The notes under the pieces: generated by a model
Seen by the model: the letters and a program-made list of their open reading frames with translations, nothing else
The model's database searches: none
What the model was told of the DNA's origin: nothing
Program-made: the position numbers and the translations under genes
Part shown: positions 7,831 through 15,161 of the stretch, one piece after another
Numbering within the stretch: position 1 is the first letter of the stretch
Layout of the letters: every line of letters begins with the position of its first letter
Assembly (NCBI GenBank): GCA_004557315.1
Contig: SFEH01000091.1
Location: 1 to 16,383, forward strand
DNA: 16,383 nt
DNA from: Bacteroidales bacterium
GTDB lineage: Bacteria > Bacteroidota > Bacteroidia > Bacteroidales > UBA3663
Direction of reading: 5' to 3'

Positions 7831-8410
7831 TAAGATTGAGCAGGAGATTGTCTTTCTCGAGCTTGTCCTTCAGGATACCCATGACAGGTATCATATCCTT
7901 CTGCTTGCTCAATTTTACGCCATCATTGACCTGACGGTTGAAATGAATGGCAAGGTTAGGGATCTGGAGGAGAGGACGCTTGATGTGAAGAAGACGAGTC
8001 TCTGGATGCAGAGGATTGGCTGTCTTCAGGATGACACGACCTGCAAGCGACAGCGGACGGTCGAACCAAGTAGAGAGGATGGCACCACCATAGACCTCTG
8101 TGTTGAGCTGCAGCACATTGCCCTCCTTGAGCATTTCAGGGTTTGGCTTGATGCGGAAGGTAGGAGAGTCGCAATGGGCACAGATAATCTTGAAGCCCGA
8201 TTCAGCGAGCGACTTGCGGCCAAGACGGAACGCATAGAGCGAAGAGTCGTTCTTGGTGACATAGAACTGATCGCCCGACTGCAAGGCAGCGATAGGCTTG
8301 GCAGGATCCAGTTTCTTGAATCCTGCTGCAGAAAGCATTTCTTCCATGGTTGCTACGGCCAGATAGTTGACAGGCGAAGCATCGAGGAATTTAAGGAGAT
8401 TGTTGATCAT
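7769..8410 (-). pseudogene. M18 family aminopeptidase, N-terminal part of a frameshifted gene
   Basis: This 213-residue frame is the first half of an M18 aminopeptidase. It carries the first metal site, HCDSP, with His79 and Asp81 (HTDSP in most relatives), and the region that begins the inserted oligomerisation domain. Homology appears to run to ELNVAAGD (about residue 204), after which nine out-of-frame residues lead to a stop. Joining 204 residues to the 214 homologous residues of the second part gives about 418. Comparing with the family from memory, the segment that usually reads like DILDFDLxLYD between the two parts is missing, so the lesion looks like a deletion of about ten codons that also shifts the frame. 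The start is 5 bases after the stop of the MscS gene, which implies one transcript. Without the second half this piece should not be active. Confidence 0.82.
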
Positions 8411-8415
8411 AGATA

Positions 8416-9264
8416 TTATTGTTTAACAGTTACGTCAAGTTTATTGAACGGAAACATAAAGCCGCTGTTGCGGAGCTGCTGATAAACCTCGTGGTTCATA
8501 TAGCCAGCTACCGTCCAGTAGTCGGCAGAAGCACACCACGAACGTGTAGCGATGGTCACGCCGCTATCACCAAGCGATGCCAGACCCTGCCATGGGCCGA
8601 TGACTGGTTCGCCAGCAATAGGCTCCTGGATGATCTGCGGACAAGCTTTCTGAATCTTTTCGATTGCCTCGCGCACCACTTCATAGTCAGTACCATAAGC
8701 AAAGCTGTATGACAAGTCAACGCGACGATACTTCTGTGTAGAGAAGTTCTTGAGCGAACCTGTAGAAAGACTTCCGTTAGGGATGATGATAGTCTGATTG
8801 TCGGTTGTGACAAGGATAGTGTTGAAGATCTGAATCTCCTTGACAATGCCATCATAGCCCTGAGCCGAGATGAAGTCACCGACACGGTATGGCTTGAAGA
8901 GGAGAATCATCACTCCTCCAGCGAAGTTCCCGAGTGTACCACTCATTGCCATACCGATAGCCATACCTGCACCTGTGAAGAGGGCGACGAACGAAGAAGT
9001 CTCGACTCCGAGCACAGAGATGACAGCAATGACGAGAAGGATCCACAGCGAGACGTTGACGATGCTCTCAAGGAAGGTCTGGAGCGAAGCCTCGACATGT
9101 TTCTTTCTCATCAGCTTCGACACAATCGAATTGACCTTTCTAATCAGCCATTTTCCGATGATGTAAATGACAACTGCTGCAAGAAGGTTCTTGCAAAGAT
9201 TGACTGCATAGCCAGAGAGATTCTGGATGGCACTCTCATTGAACCAATTCATGATTTGTTGCAT
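8416..9264 (-). CDS. MscS-family small-conductance mechanosensitive channel
   Basis: A 282-residue inner-membrane channel that opens under membrane tension to release solutes after osmotic downshock. Three membrane helices are visible: one near the N-terminus (LLAAVVIYIIGKWLI), one around SLWILLVIAVISVLG, and the pore helix rich in Gly and Ala (GAGMAIGMAMSGTLGNFAGG). The signature FKPYRVGDFI and the beta-domain entry DNQTIIIPNGSL follow, then the alpha/beta vestibule domain. Length agrees with the E. coli MscS type. I chose ATG at 9264; an open frame extends upstream to a TTG at 9306, but those 14 residues overlap the end of an AT-rich 7-bp repeat and look unselected. It lies 66 bases after the epimerase gene and 5 before the aminopeptidase gene, probably in one operon. 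Confidence 0.93.
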   Translation of the reverse strand: MQQIMNWFNESAIQNLSGYAVNLCKNLLAAVVIYIIGKWLIRKVNSIVSKLMRKKHVEASLQTFLESIVNVSLWILLVIAVISVLGVETSSFVALFTGAGMAIGMAMSGTLGNFAGGVMILLFKPYRVGDFISAQGYDGIVKEIQIFNTILVTTDNQTIIIPNGSLSTGSLKNFSTQKYRRVDLSYSFAYGTDYEVVREAIEKIQKACPQIIQEPIAGEPVIGPWQGLASLGDSGVTIATRSWCASADYWTVAGYMNHEVYQQLRNSGFMFPFNKLDVTVKQ

Positions 9265-9302
9265 AAAAATGATTTTACAAGTTATTATTAATTTATATTT
9301 CG

Positions 9303-9337
9303 TCAATAATCAATAATCAATAATCAATAATCAATTA
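9303..9337. repeat. 7-bp tandem repeat (TCAATAA, about five units)
   Basis: Four exact TCAATAA units at 9303-9330 and a fifth with one change at 9331-9337. The TCA of the fifth unit is the complement of the epimerase stop codon TGA. The array fills the spacer ahead of the MscS gene. Such arrays can change copy number by polymerase slippage; here that would alter spacing upstream of the MscS start, not a reading frame. Confidence 0.85.
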
Positions 9338-10350
9338 ATCTTAACGATTCCGATTCCCGCTCGGTCATTGAGCGTGATCTTGCCATCAATGACCTTCATG
9401 CCCTCGTATGGGTCATTGCTTATCAGAAGATTGCCATCGAGATCGGCAAAATCGGCGAGAGGAGATAGCTGGGCAGCTGCACTCACGGCACAGGAAGTCT
9501 CGGTCATGCAACCGAGCATGATCTGCATGCCGAGCGACTTGGCGACAGTGATCATCTTCTGTGCCTCTCGGAGTCCAGTGCATTTCATCAGCTTGATGTT
9601 GATTCCGTGGAAGCAGCCCGAGAGACGGGGGATGTCGGCAAGACGTTGCAGCGACTCATCGGCAAACACAGGGAGCGGGCTTCTTGCAGTGAGCCAAGCC
9701 AGATCGTCGAGCCGTGACTTTGGCAAAGGCTGTTCGACCATGATTACGCCCATCTCTTTCAGCCAAAATATCTCGTCGAGCGCCTTCTCGCGGTCGGTCC
9801 AACCCTGATTGGCATCTACAGTGAGCGGGAGCGAAGAGACGCTTCTGATGCTCTCGATGAGCTGATGGTCGCCGGGAACACCCACCTTGACCTTTAGCCT
9901 CTTGAATCGTCCTTCTACCTCAAGTGTCTTCTGCTTCACGACTTCGGGCTTATCGATACCTATGGTATAGGTGGTGCAAGGAGTGAGGTCGGGATTGTGT
10001 CCCCAGATGCGATAGAGAGGCTGGTTGAGAGCCTTGCCAATCCAGTCGTGGAGAGCAATATCGACTGCAGCCTTGGCAGCACAGTTGCCAGGAGCAATGC
10101 CATCGACATATCCGAGAATATCGTCAAGAAGGAAAGGATCGGAGAACAGCGAGAGATCGACTTTCGAAAGGAAAGACATGACACTCTCAATGCTTTCTCC
10201 GAGATAGGGAGGCATCGAAGCCTCGCCATAACCGATGATGCCTTCATGTTCGAGAGTCACTAAAACATCGGGCGTAGTGGAGCGCGAACATGTGGCAACG
10301 GTGAATGTATGCTGAAGCTGTAGGGGGTATGCCCAGAAACTAATTTTCAT
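9331..10350 (-). CDS. Dipeptide epimerase, enolase superfamily (L-Ala-D/L-Glu epimerase type)
   Basis: A 339-residue member of the muconate-lactonizing branch of the enolase superfamily. The catalytic set is visible in order: the KxK pair Lys153/Lys155 in RLKVKVG, metal ligands Asp179 (VDANQGW), Glu206 (VEQPLP) and Asp231 (FADES), and the opposite acid/base Lys253 in NIKLMKC. The stretch MLGCMTETSC is typical of Ala-Glu epimerases, which convert L-Ala-D-Glu from recycled cell-wall peptides into L-Ala-L-Glu for breakdown. Related dipeptide epimerases with other specificity share these motifs, so the exact substrate is inferred. A possible M18 aminopeptidase lies two genes downstream on the same strand and could act on dipeptide products, although here it is broken. 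A well-formed promoter lies 34-65 bases upstream of the start. Confidence 0.9.
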   Translation of the reverse strand: MKISFWAYPLQLQHTFTVATCSRSTTPDVLVTLEHEGIIGYGEASMPPYLGESIESVMSFLSKVDLSLFSDPFLLDDILGYVDGIAPGNCAAKAAVDIALHDWIGKALNQPLYRIWGHNPDLTPCTTYTIGIDKPEVVKQKTLEVEGRFKRLKVKVGVPGDHQLIESIRSVSSLPLTVDANQGWTDREKALDEIFWLKEMGVIMVEQPLPKSRLDDLAWLTARSPLPVFADESLQRLADIPRLSGCFHGINIKLMKCTGLREAQKMITVAKSLGMQIMLGCMTETSCAVSAAAQLSPLADFADLDGNLLISNDPYEGMKVIDGKITLNDRAGIGIVKIN

Positions 10351-10383
10351 TCGTTTGAGACTAAAGAGTAGTTAATTCTGCTG

Positions 10384-10415
10384 CAAAAATATAAAATAAA
10401 GAGACACATTACAAA
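10384..10415 (-). promoter_or_regulatory. Bacteroidetes-type promoter for the epimerase operon
   Basis: Read on the - strand: -33 element TTTG (10412-10415), 20 bases, then -7 element TATTTTTG (10384-10391), matching TTTG-N20-TAnnTTTG exactly. Transcription should start near base 10377, leaving a leader of about 25-30 bases before the start codon at 10350. Confidence 0.7.
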
Positions 10416-10429
10416 TTTCTTTGAATATT

Positions 10430-10461
10430 TTTGGGATAATAAAGCAATTTGTATAATTTTG
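10430..10461 (+). promoter_or_regulatory. Bacteroidetes-type promoter for the AddB-like gene
   Basis: TTTG at 10430-10433, 20 bases, then TAATTTTG at 10454-10461, an exact match to TTTG-N20-TAnnTTTG. The expected transcription start, near 10468, is before ATG 10485 but after the alternative TTG at 10449, which supports the ATG as the true start. Its -33 element is 14 bases from that of the divergent epimerase promoter. Confidence 0.72.
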
Positions 10462-10484
10462 CGAATGGTTATTTTGCTCAAAAG

Positions 10485-13400
10485 ATGAAAGAATTCCTAA
10501 AAATAGTAGCTGAACATTACAAAAATGAATTGAAGAATCAGGACGGTTCGATGAACTGTCTTGGCCTTTCTGACTATCTGTTTGTCTTCCCTAACCGCCG
10601 AAGCAGCCTCTTCTTCAACCTCTATCTGATTGAGGGGATCGATCAGCCATTCTTTGCTCCCGACATGACCACCATTTCGGAGCTGTTCCCAAAACTGGCT
10701 GTTCGCAGCAAGCTGAAACTGCTCGACAGGATAGAGCTGCTCTTTCATCTTTATGAGGTCTATCGCGAGGTGAGCAACAGCTCCGAGTCGTTCGACAGTT
10801 TCATGTTCTGGGGCGAGATGATACTTGGCGATTTCAACGATGCCGATAAGTATCTGGTCGATGCCAAGCTGCTCTTCCGCAACCTCAAAGACCTGAAAGA
10901 GATAGAGGAGGAGTTCAGCGGACTGGAAGAAGAACAGATACGCATCATCAGGACTTTCTGGACCAACTTCAATCCTGAATCAGAGGGACACAGCAAGAAG
11001 GTGTTCCGACAGACGTGGCAGGTGATGTACTCAATCTATGAGCAATTCAGGGCAAGGCTGCTCAACCTCAATGCGGCATACGAAGGAATGCAGCAGCGCA
11101 TTCTGATCGATGAGCTGAAGTCAATGCTTGCCGAGTTAGGTCTGGAACAGGAGAGGCAGCGACTGACGAAGCTCATAGGCAAGAAAGTCGTGTTCGTAGG
11201 CCTGACAGCCTTGTCTAAGACAGAGATAGAGCTGATGAAGCATCTCCAGAAACTCTCGATGGCAGAATTCTGCTGGGATTATGCCGACCCGCGACTCAAT
11301 GACCGCACGTCACACGCATCATATTTCAGGACATCGACCATCGACATCTTCCCAAACATCATCGACGATGGCCAGCTGACTGATGGGCTTGTTACCGACG
11401 ACGAGCGAGTGGTTGAAGTCATCGAAGTGCCATCGGGTGTAGGACAGACGGTTCAGGCTGCCAACGTGCTTCACAAATGGGTGGCAGAAGGCATAATCGA
11501 CACTGAAGAGAAAGACAAGTCGAAGAGTGCCAATGCCTTCCATACAGCCATAGTGCTCCCCGACGAAAAGATGCTTCTGCCGATGCTGTATTCGATCCCC
11601 AAGACCTTCGAACCATTCAACGTGACGATGGGCTATAGTCTGAAATCGACCACCATAGCCACGATGATCGACAACATCGCACAGCTGCAAGCCAACATAC
11701 AGGAGAATGCTGACAGTACAGTCACTTTCTATTATAAGAATGTGCTGCCACTGCTCAACTGTAACTACCTGCTCAACCTCACCAATGGCAAGGCTCGTGA
11801 GATAGCTGACGAGATAGTCAGGAACAACCAGTATCGCGTGAAGGAAGAAGCGTTAAAGGGCAATCTCCTGCTCGAACGGATCTTCAAGAGATGCAGGCGA
11901 GGAGCTGACTGCGCATCATACCTTCGCGACATCCTCAATTTCTTGGCGATGAAGGCAGAGGAGGAGCTGGAACAGCAGAAAGCCGAAGAGAACGAAGAGT
12001 CGGAGAGCCTGTTTGGAGAGATAGAGGAAGCCGCAAGGCCACAGGGCGTATTCAGTGACGTAGAGCGCGAGTTTCTCTATTCCTACATCACCCTGCTTGA
12101 CAGTTTCGACGAAAAACTGACCAAGTTCGGACTCTCAATCAGCTGCTCTACTTTCTTCACCCTGCTGCATAAATTAGCCATGTCGCAGTCGGTAGCTTTC
12201 ACAGGCGAACCGCTTTCAGGACTTCAGGTCATGGGTGTGCTCGAAACACGTGGAGTGGATTTCGACAATCTCATCATCCTTTCGATGAACGAAGGAGTCT
12301 TCCCTGCCAAGCCGCAGACCAATACCTTCGTGCCGATGAATCTGCGCAATGCCTTTGGCATGCCAACCCAGCAGCATCGCGATGCCGTCTTTGCCTATCA
12401 TTTCTACCGACTCATAAGCCGTGCAAGGAACGTCACCCTGATCTACGATAGCCGCAGTGAAGGAATGCAGAGCGGTGAACCAAGTCGATATATCAAGCAA
12501 ATGTCTTATCTCTATGGCATTAAGCTGAAATATAAGACAGTGAGATATGACATCAGCGTGGAGAACAACGTGCCTATCAGCATCCGCAAAGACAAGGCGG
12601 TGATGGACAAGCTGCGCGAATGTCTCGAAGGCGGACGACGCAAGCTGTCAGCATCGGTGCTCAAGTATTATATCAATTGTCCGCTTCGGTTCTATTTTGA
12701 GTTTGTCGAAGGACTGCGTGAAGATGACGAGATTGAAGAGGGCATCGATGACAAGGCCTTCGGCTCGATACTGCACGAAGCGATGGAGGCAATCTACGAA
12801 ACAGTCAAAGGACGCATTGTCGCACCAGAAGACATCGACCGAGTGCTGAAAGACAGCAACTATATACGTCGCGTCATCGAGCAGGCATTCAGGGAAGAAA
12901 TGAAGATCGATGACATCACTGGCTATCTCAACCTTGTCGAAGAGATACTCATGACCTATGTGCGCGACATCCTCATCCACGACAAGCGACTCGGCAAGTT
13001 CCACTACATCGAAGCAGAGAAGCGCGAGACAATCATCTATCCAGTGAACAATGCCGACGGCTCGCACGCATTCAATGTGCGCATCGTGAGCGTCTATGAC
13101 CGAATAGACCGATTGGAGAACGGCACCTTGCGCATCGTCGATTACAAGACAGGCAGATCGACTCAGGGCAGCAATCAGTCGAAGCTCATTGTCCCTGGTA
13201 TCAGTATGATCTTTGGTGAGAACTCCTCGAAATGTTCCGATGAGGCATTTCAGGTGATGCTCTACGCTCTGCTGTATCACGAGCCAAGGGTTTCGCCAAA
13301 CCTGTATTTCGTCCGCGACTTCCATAAGAATCCCGACTTGGAGACAGAGCTCAGATATGAGCCCGACGGCAAAGCTCCGATACTCAATTTCGATATATAC

Positions 13401-13529
13401 AAGAAGGAATTCAAGCAGGCATTCGACAATCTCATACTCGACATCTTCGATGAGAGCAAGCCGTTCACACAGTGCGACGACGATAAGCATTGCAGATACT
13501 GCCTCTTCAAGGAAATATGCAAGCGATGA
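10485..13529 (+). CDS. AddB-like PD-(D/E)XK nuclease / inactive helicase subunit
   Basis: A 1014-residue protein resembling the B subunit of AddAB, which processes double-strand breaks for recombination. The N-terminus has VFPNRRSSLFF, the form this family has in Bacteroidetes in place of a Walker A motif, so the helicase part is probably not an active motor. The C-terminal nuclease domain shows His764 (SILHE), Asp886 and Lys888 in IVDYKTG, and the downstream Gln/Tyr motif FQVMLYALLY. Four cysteines fit the iron-sulfur staple of AddB and Cas4 nucleases: Cys732 (INCPLRF) with Cys1003, Cys1006 and Cys1012 (CRYCLFKEIC). A TTG at 10449 would add 12 residues, but it overlaps the promoter's -7 element, so I start at ATG 10485. 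No AddA-type helicase gene is adjacent in the window. Its stop overlaps the start of the sigma factor gene. Confidence 0.9.
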   Translation: MKEFLKIVAEHYKNELKNQDGSMNCLGLSDYLFVFPNRRSSLFFNLYLIEGIDQPFFAPDMTTISELFPKLAVRSKLKLLDRIELLFHLYEVYREVSNSSESFDSFMFWGEMILGDFNDADKYLVDAKLLFRNLKDLKEIEEEFSGLEEEQIRIIRTFWTNFNPESEGHSKKVFRQTWQVMYSIYEQFRARLLNLNAAYEGMQQRILIDELKSMLAELGLEQERQRLTKLIGKKVVFVGLTALSKTEIELMKHLQKLSMAEFCWDYADPRLNDRTSHASYFRTSTIDIFPNIIDDGQLTDGLVTDDERVVEVIEVPSGVGQTVQAANVLHKWVAEGIIDTEEKDKSKSANAFHTAIVLPDEKMLLPMLYSIPKTFEPFNVTMGYSLKSTTIATMIDNIAQLQANIQENADSTVTFYYKNVLPLLNCNYLLNLTNGKAREIADEIVRNNQYRVKEEALKGNLLLERIFKRCRRGADCASYLRDILNFLAMKAEEELEQQKAEENEESESLFGEIEEAARPQGVFSDVEREFLYSYITLLDSFDEKLTKFGLSISCSTFFTLLHKLAMSQSVAFTGEPLSGLQVMGVLETRGVDFDNLIILSMNEGVFPAKPQTNTFVPMNLRNAFGMPTQQHRDAVFAYHFYRLISRARNVTLIYDSRSEGMQSGEPSRYIKQMSYLYGIKLKYKTVRYDISVENNVPISIRKDKAVMDKLRECLEGGRRKLSASVLKYYINCPLRFYFEFVEGLREDDEIEEGIDDKAFGSILHEAMEAIYETVKGRIVAPEDIDRVLKDSNYIRRVIEQAFREEMKIDDITGYLNLVEEILMTYVRDILIHDKRLGKFHYIEAEKRETIIYPVNNADGSHAFNVRIVSVYDRIDRLENGTLRIVDYKTGRSTQGSNQSKLIVPGISMIFGENSSKCSDEAFQVMLYALLYHEPRVSPNLYFVRDFHKNPDLETELRYEPDGKAPILNFDIYKKEFKQAFDNLILDIFDESKPFTQCDDDKHCRYCLFKEICKR

Positions 13530-14107
13530 TAACCAAGAGCATGAGTAACAACAGCACCAATATAGACGAAAAAGCGTTGATTGCAGAGCTGACCGACCCC
13601 AAGAAACAAAGGGCGGCCTTCTCTAAAGTCATCACGCTCTATCAGGAACAGCTGTATTGGCAGATCCGAAAGCTGCTCATCAATCATGATGACACAGCCG
13701 ACGTGCTTCAGAACACCTTTCTCAAGGCATGGTCGAACATCGGGAGTTTCAGAGGTGACTCAAAATTGAGCACATGGCTATATACCATCGCACACAACGA
13801 GAGCATCACCTTTCTTACCAAGGCTCAGGCTGAACGCGAGATGATTGCCGACGACCCAGACGAGTACCTTCAGCAACAGATCATGGCCGACAAATATTTC
13901 GATGGCGACGAGACACAGAAGAAACTGCTGTGCGCAATAGCGACCTTGCCGCCGAAACAGCGTCAGGTATTCAACATGCGGTACTTCGATGAGATGCCAT
14001 ACGAAGAGATTTCAGGCATCCTGCAGACATCGGTAGGAGCACTCAAGGCATCATATCACTTCGCCGTCGAGAAAATAACAGAATTTTTCAAGAAGGAAGA
14101 AATCTGA
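13526..14107 (+). CDS. ECF-type sigma-70 family RNA polymerase sigma factor
   Basis: A 193-residue sigma factor with only regions 2 and 4, the ECF layout. Region 2 spans about residues 34-100 (DDTADVLQNTFLKAWSNI, then STWLYTIAHN, which holds the -10 recognition and melting helices). Region 4 spans about 133-185 (LPPKQRQVFNMRYFDEMPY with the helix-turn-helix following). It should redirect RNA polymerase to a small set of promoters when released from its inhibitor, very likely the membrane protein encoded next. The start is ATG 13526, overlapping the nuclease stop as ATGA, which suggests translational coupling; ATG 13541 is the alternative, and a longer frame back to 13490 is unlikely. It has no visible promoter of its own. 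Confidence 0.92.
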   Translation: MITKSMSNNSTNIDEKALIAELTDPKKQRAAFSKVITLYQEQLYWQIRKLLINHDDTADVLQNTFLKAWSNIGSFRGDSKLSTWLYTIAHNESITFLTKAQAEREMIADDPDEYLQQQIMADKYFDGDETQKKLLCAIATLPPKQRQVFNMRYFDEMPYEEISGILQTSVGALKASYHFAVEKITEFFKKEEI

Positions 14108-14108
14108 T

Positions 14109-14132
14109 TTAAACTTTGAGTTAGACTTTGAG
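14109..14132. repeat. 12-bp direct repeat ahead of the probable anti-sigma gene
   Basis: TTAAACTTTGAG (14109-14120) is followed at once by TTAGACTTTGAG (14121-14132), one change in twelve. It lies directly after the sigma factor stop, in the 97-base spacer before the next gene. It may be a regulator or sigma-factor site. The rest of the spacer shows no TAnnTTTG element. Confidence 0.55.
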
Positions 14133-14204
14133 TCATAGAGATATACAATAACAGATGAGAACCAAAAAGCAATTTTTGAGCACATCTTTAAACAATAATA
14201 TAAT

Positions 14205-14537
14205 ATGGAAGCGAACAAGAAACCTGAATTTGGCACAAGGGAAACCGGGATGTTTGTTCCGGAAGGGTTCTTTGCAGAATTTCAGAAGAATCTGGAACAA
14301 CAGATTGACAAGAACGTTCAACGACATATTCTCATCCGTCGCTGGAGCATAGCCGCAAGCATCTGCCTCATCCTCGGATTGACGCCATTGCTTTGGAGCA
14401 TTTCTGACAATAAGTCCCAGAACCCACAGCCAGAACTGCTGACCGAAACATCGGTCGAAGATCTCAACAGCGAAGAAATCTTTACTTCGACAATTAGTGA
14501 ATACGACATATATGAATATTTCTATGCAGATCTGTAA
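14205..14537 (+). CDS. Single-pass membrane protein, probable anti-sigma factor
   Basis: A 110-residue protein with about 46 residues before one membrane helix (about 47-66, WSIAASICLILGLTPLLWSI) and a 44-residue tail that should be periplasmic. The N-terminal part has MFVPEGFFAEFQKNLEQQI, a motif I associate with small Bacteroidetes proteins encoded beside ECF sigma factors, and the tail ends in an acidic, Tyr-rich stretch (EYDIYEYFY). It has no zinc-binding His/Cys motif of the classical anti-sigma domain. Position right after a sigma factor gene and this topology suggest that its cytoplasmic part holds the sigma factor at the membrane. That role is inferred from context. The 97-base spacer before it, with a 12-bp repeat, leaves room for separate control. 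The next gene overlaps its 3' end by 14 bases. Confidence 0.75.
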   Translation: MEANKKPEFGTRETGMFVPEGFFAEFQKNLEQQIDKNVQRHILIRRWSIAASICLILGLTPLLWSISDNKSQNPQPELLTETSVEDLNSEEIFTSTISEYDIYEYFYADL

Positions 14538-15000
14538 AATTAGGTTACGACTATTTCTGACCATCATACTGGTTATTGGCTGTTCGCTCACCTTTGCACA
14601 GGAACAGCCGAAGCACAAGGGACACCGTCCCAACTTCGAGAAGTTCCTCAAGGATCGTGTGAGCTTTGTGACCCGTGCCATGGAGCTCGATGCAGCCGAC
14701 TCGGTGAAGTTCGTGCCTCTCTATTTAGAGATGCTCAAAGAGAAAGGCGAACTGATGTTCAAACGTCCTCGCCAGAGAATCCGTCCTGATCAGGAATATC
14801 CCGACAGTGTCTATACCAAAGCTGCTGAAGGTGAGATTGAGTTCAACTTTGAAGATGCAAAAATCGAGAAAAAGTACCTTCAGAAGTTCCAGGAAATACT
14901 GACACCGAAGCAGGTATTCAGCTGGATTCAGGCAGAAAAGAAGTTCATCGGCTCGTTCATGCAGAAGGGTCGTGGACACCGACAAGAGGCACAAAAATAA
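14524..15000 (+). CDS. Secreted Spy/CpxP-like periplasmic protein (LTxxQ motif)
   Basis: A 158-residue protein with an N-terminal signal: basic residues, a hydrophobic core (LFLTIILVIGCSLTFA), then cleavage most likely after Ala25 ahead of QEQ. A lipobox-like VIGC ends at Cys20, so lipidation cannot be excluded. The mature part is charged, mostly helical, with long Lys/Glu-rich stretches and the sequence LTPKQ at 126-130, fitting the LTxxQ motif of the Spy/CpxP/ZraP group, which are periplasmic chaperones or stress sensors. As the third gene after an ECF sigma factor and its probable inhibitor, it may sense envelope damage or metals for them, as CnrX does in the Cnr system; this is inference. 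I start at ATG 14524; ATG 14512 and GTG 14497 are in frame and would lengthen the signal. A terminator follows. Confidence 0.78.
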   Translation: MQICKIRLRLFLTIILVIGCSLTFAQEQPKHKGHRPNFEKFLKDRVSFVTRAMELDAADSVKFVPLYLEMLKEKGELMFKRPRQRIRPDQEYPDSVYTKAAEGEIEFNFEDAKIEKKYLQKFQEILTPKQVFSWIQAEKKFIGSFMQKGRGHRQEAQK

Positions 15001-15009
15001 CAATCATAG

Positions 15010-15071
15010 ACCGAAAAAATGACTTTATTTGCTGTTTAACAACATAAATAAGTCATTTTTTCGGTTTTTTT
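15010..15071 (+). terminator. Rho-independent terminator
   Basis: A perfect 16-bp stem, 15010-15025 (starting ACCGAAAAAATG) against 15050-15065, extended by four more pairs past a one-base bulge, and followed by a run of seven T (15065-15071). It lies 9 bases after the Spy-like gene and ends the nuclease-sigma-membrane protein transcript. Confidence 0.9.
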
Positions 15072-15102
15072 GTACACCCAATAAGATATTTTATTAACTT
15101 TA
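15069..15102 (+). promoter_or_regulatory. Possible promoter for the YhcH-family gene
   Basis: TTTG at 15069-15072 (end of the terminator T-run), 22 bases, then TAACTTTA at 15095-15102, seven of eight positions of a TAnnTTTG element. The spacing is at the long end of the range. Transcription would begin near 15109, giving a leader of about 50 bases. Confidence 0.4.
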
Positions 15103-15161
15103 CGTCATGAAAATACAGAAAACCTTTGAATCATTTTTAACTTTTAATTCTTCTTTATACA

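Noticed and set aside
7943..8482. 179-codon open frame on the + strand
   Set aside because: Antisense to the first half of the aminopeptidase and the end of the MscS gene; no domain or plausible start context.
9265..9306. Longer MscS N-terminus from TTG 9306
   Set aside because: The start would lie in the last unit of the 7-bp repeat and the added residues look like translated AT-rich spacer; ATG 9264 fits the family better.
12648..13490. 280-codon open frame on the - strand
   Set aside because: Lies opposite the nuclease domain of the AddB-like gene, where the + strand has catalytic and cysteine motifs; it is a by-product of codon bias.
14155..14352. 65-codon open frame on the + strand before the anti-sigma gene
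   Set aside because: It overlaps the 14205 gene in another frame and has no recognisable features, while the 14205 frame has a membrane helix and a familiar motif.
14133..14681. 182-codon open frame on the - strand
   Set aside because: Crosses three features of the + strand sigma operon and shows no known domain.
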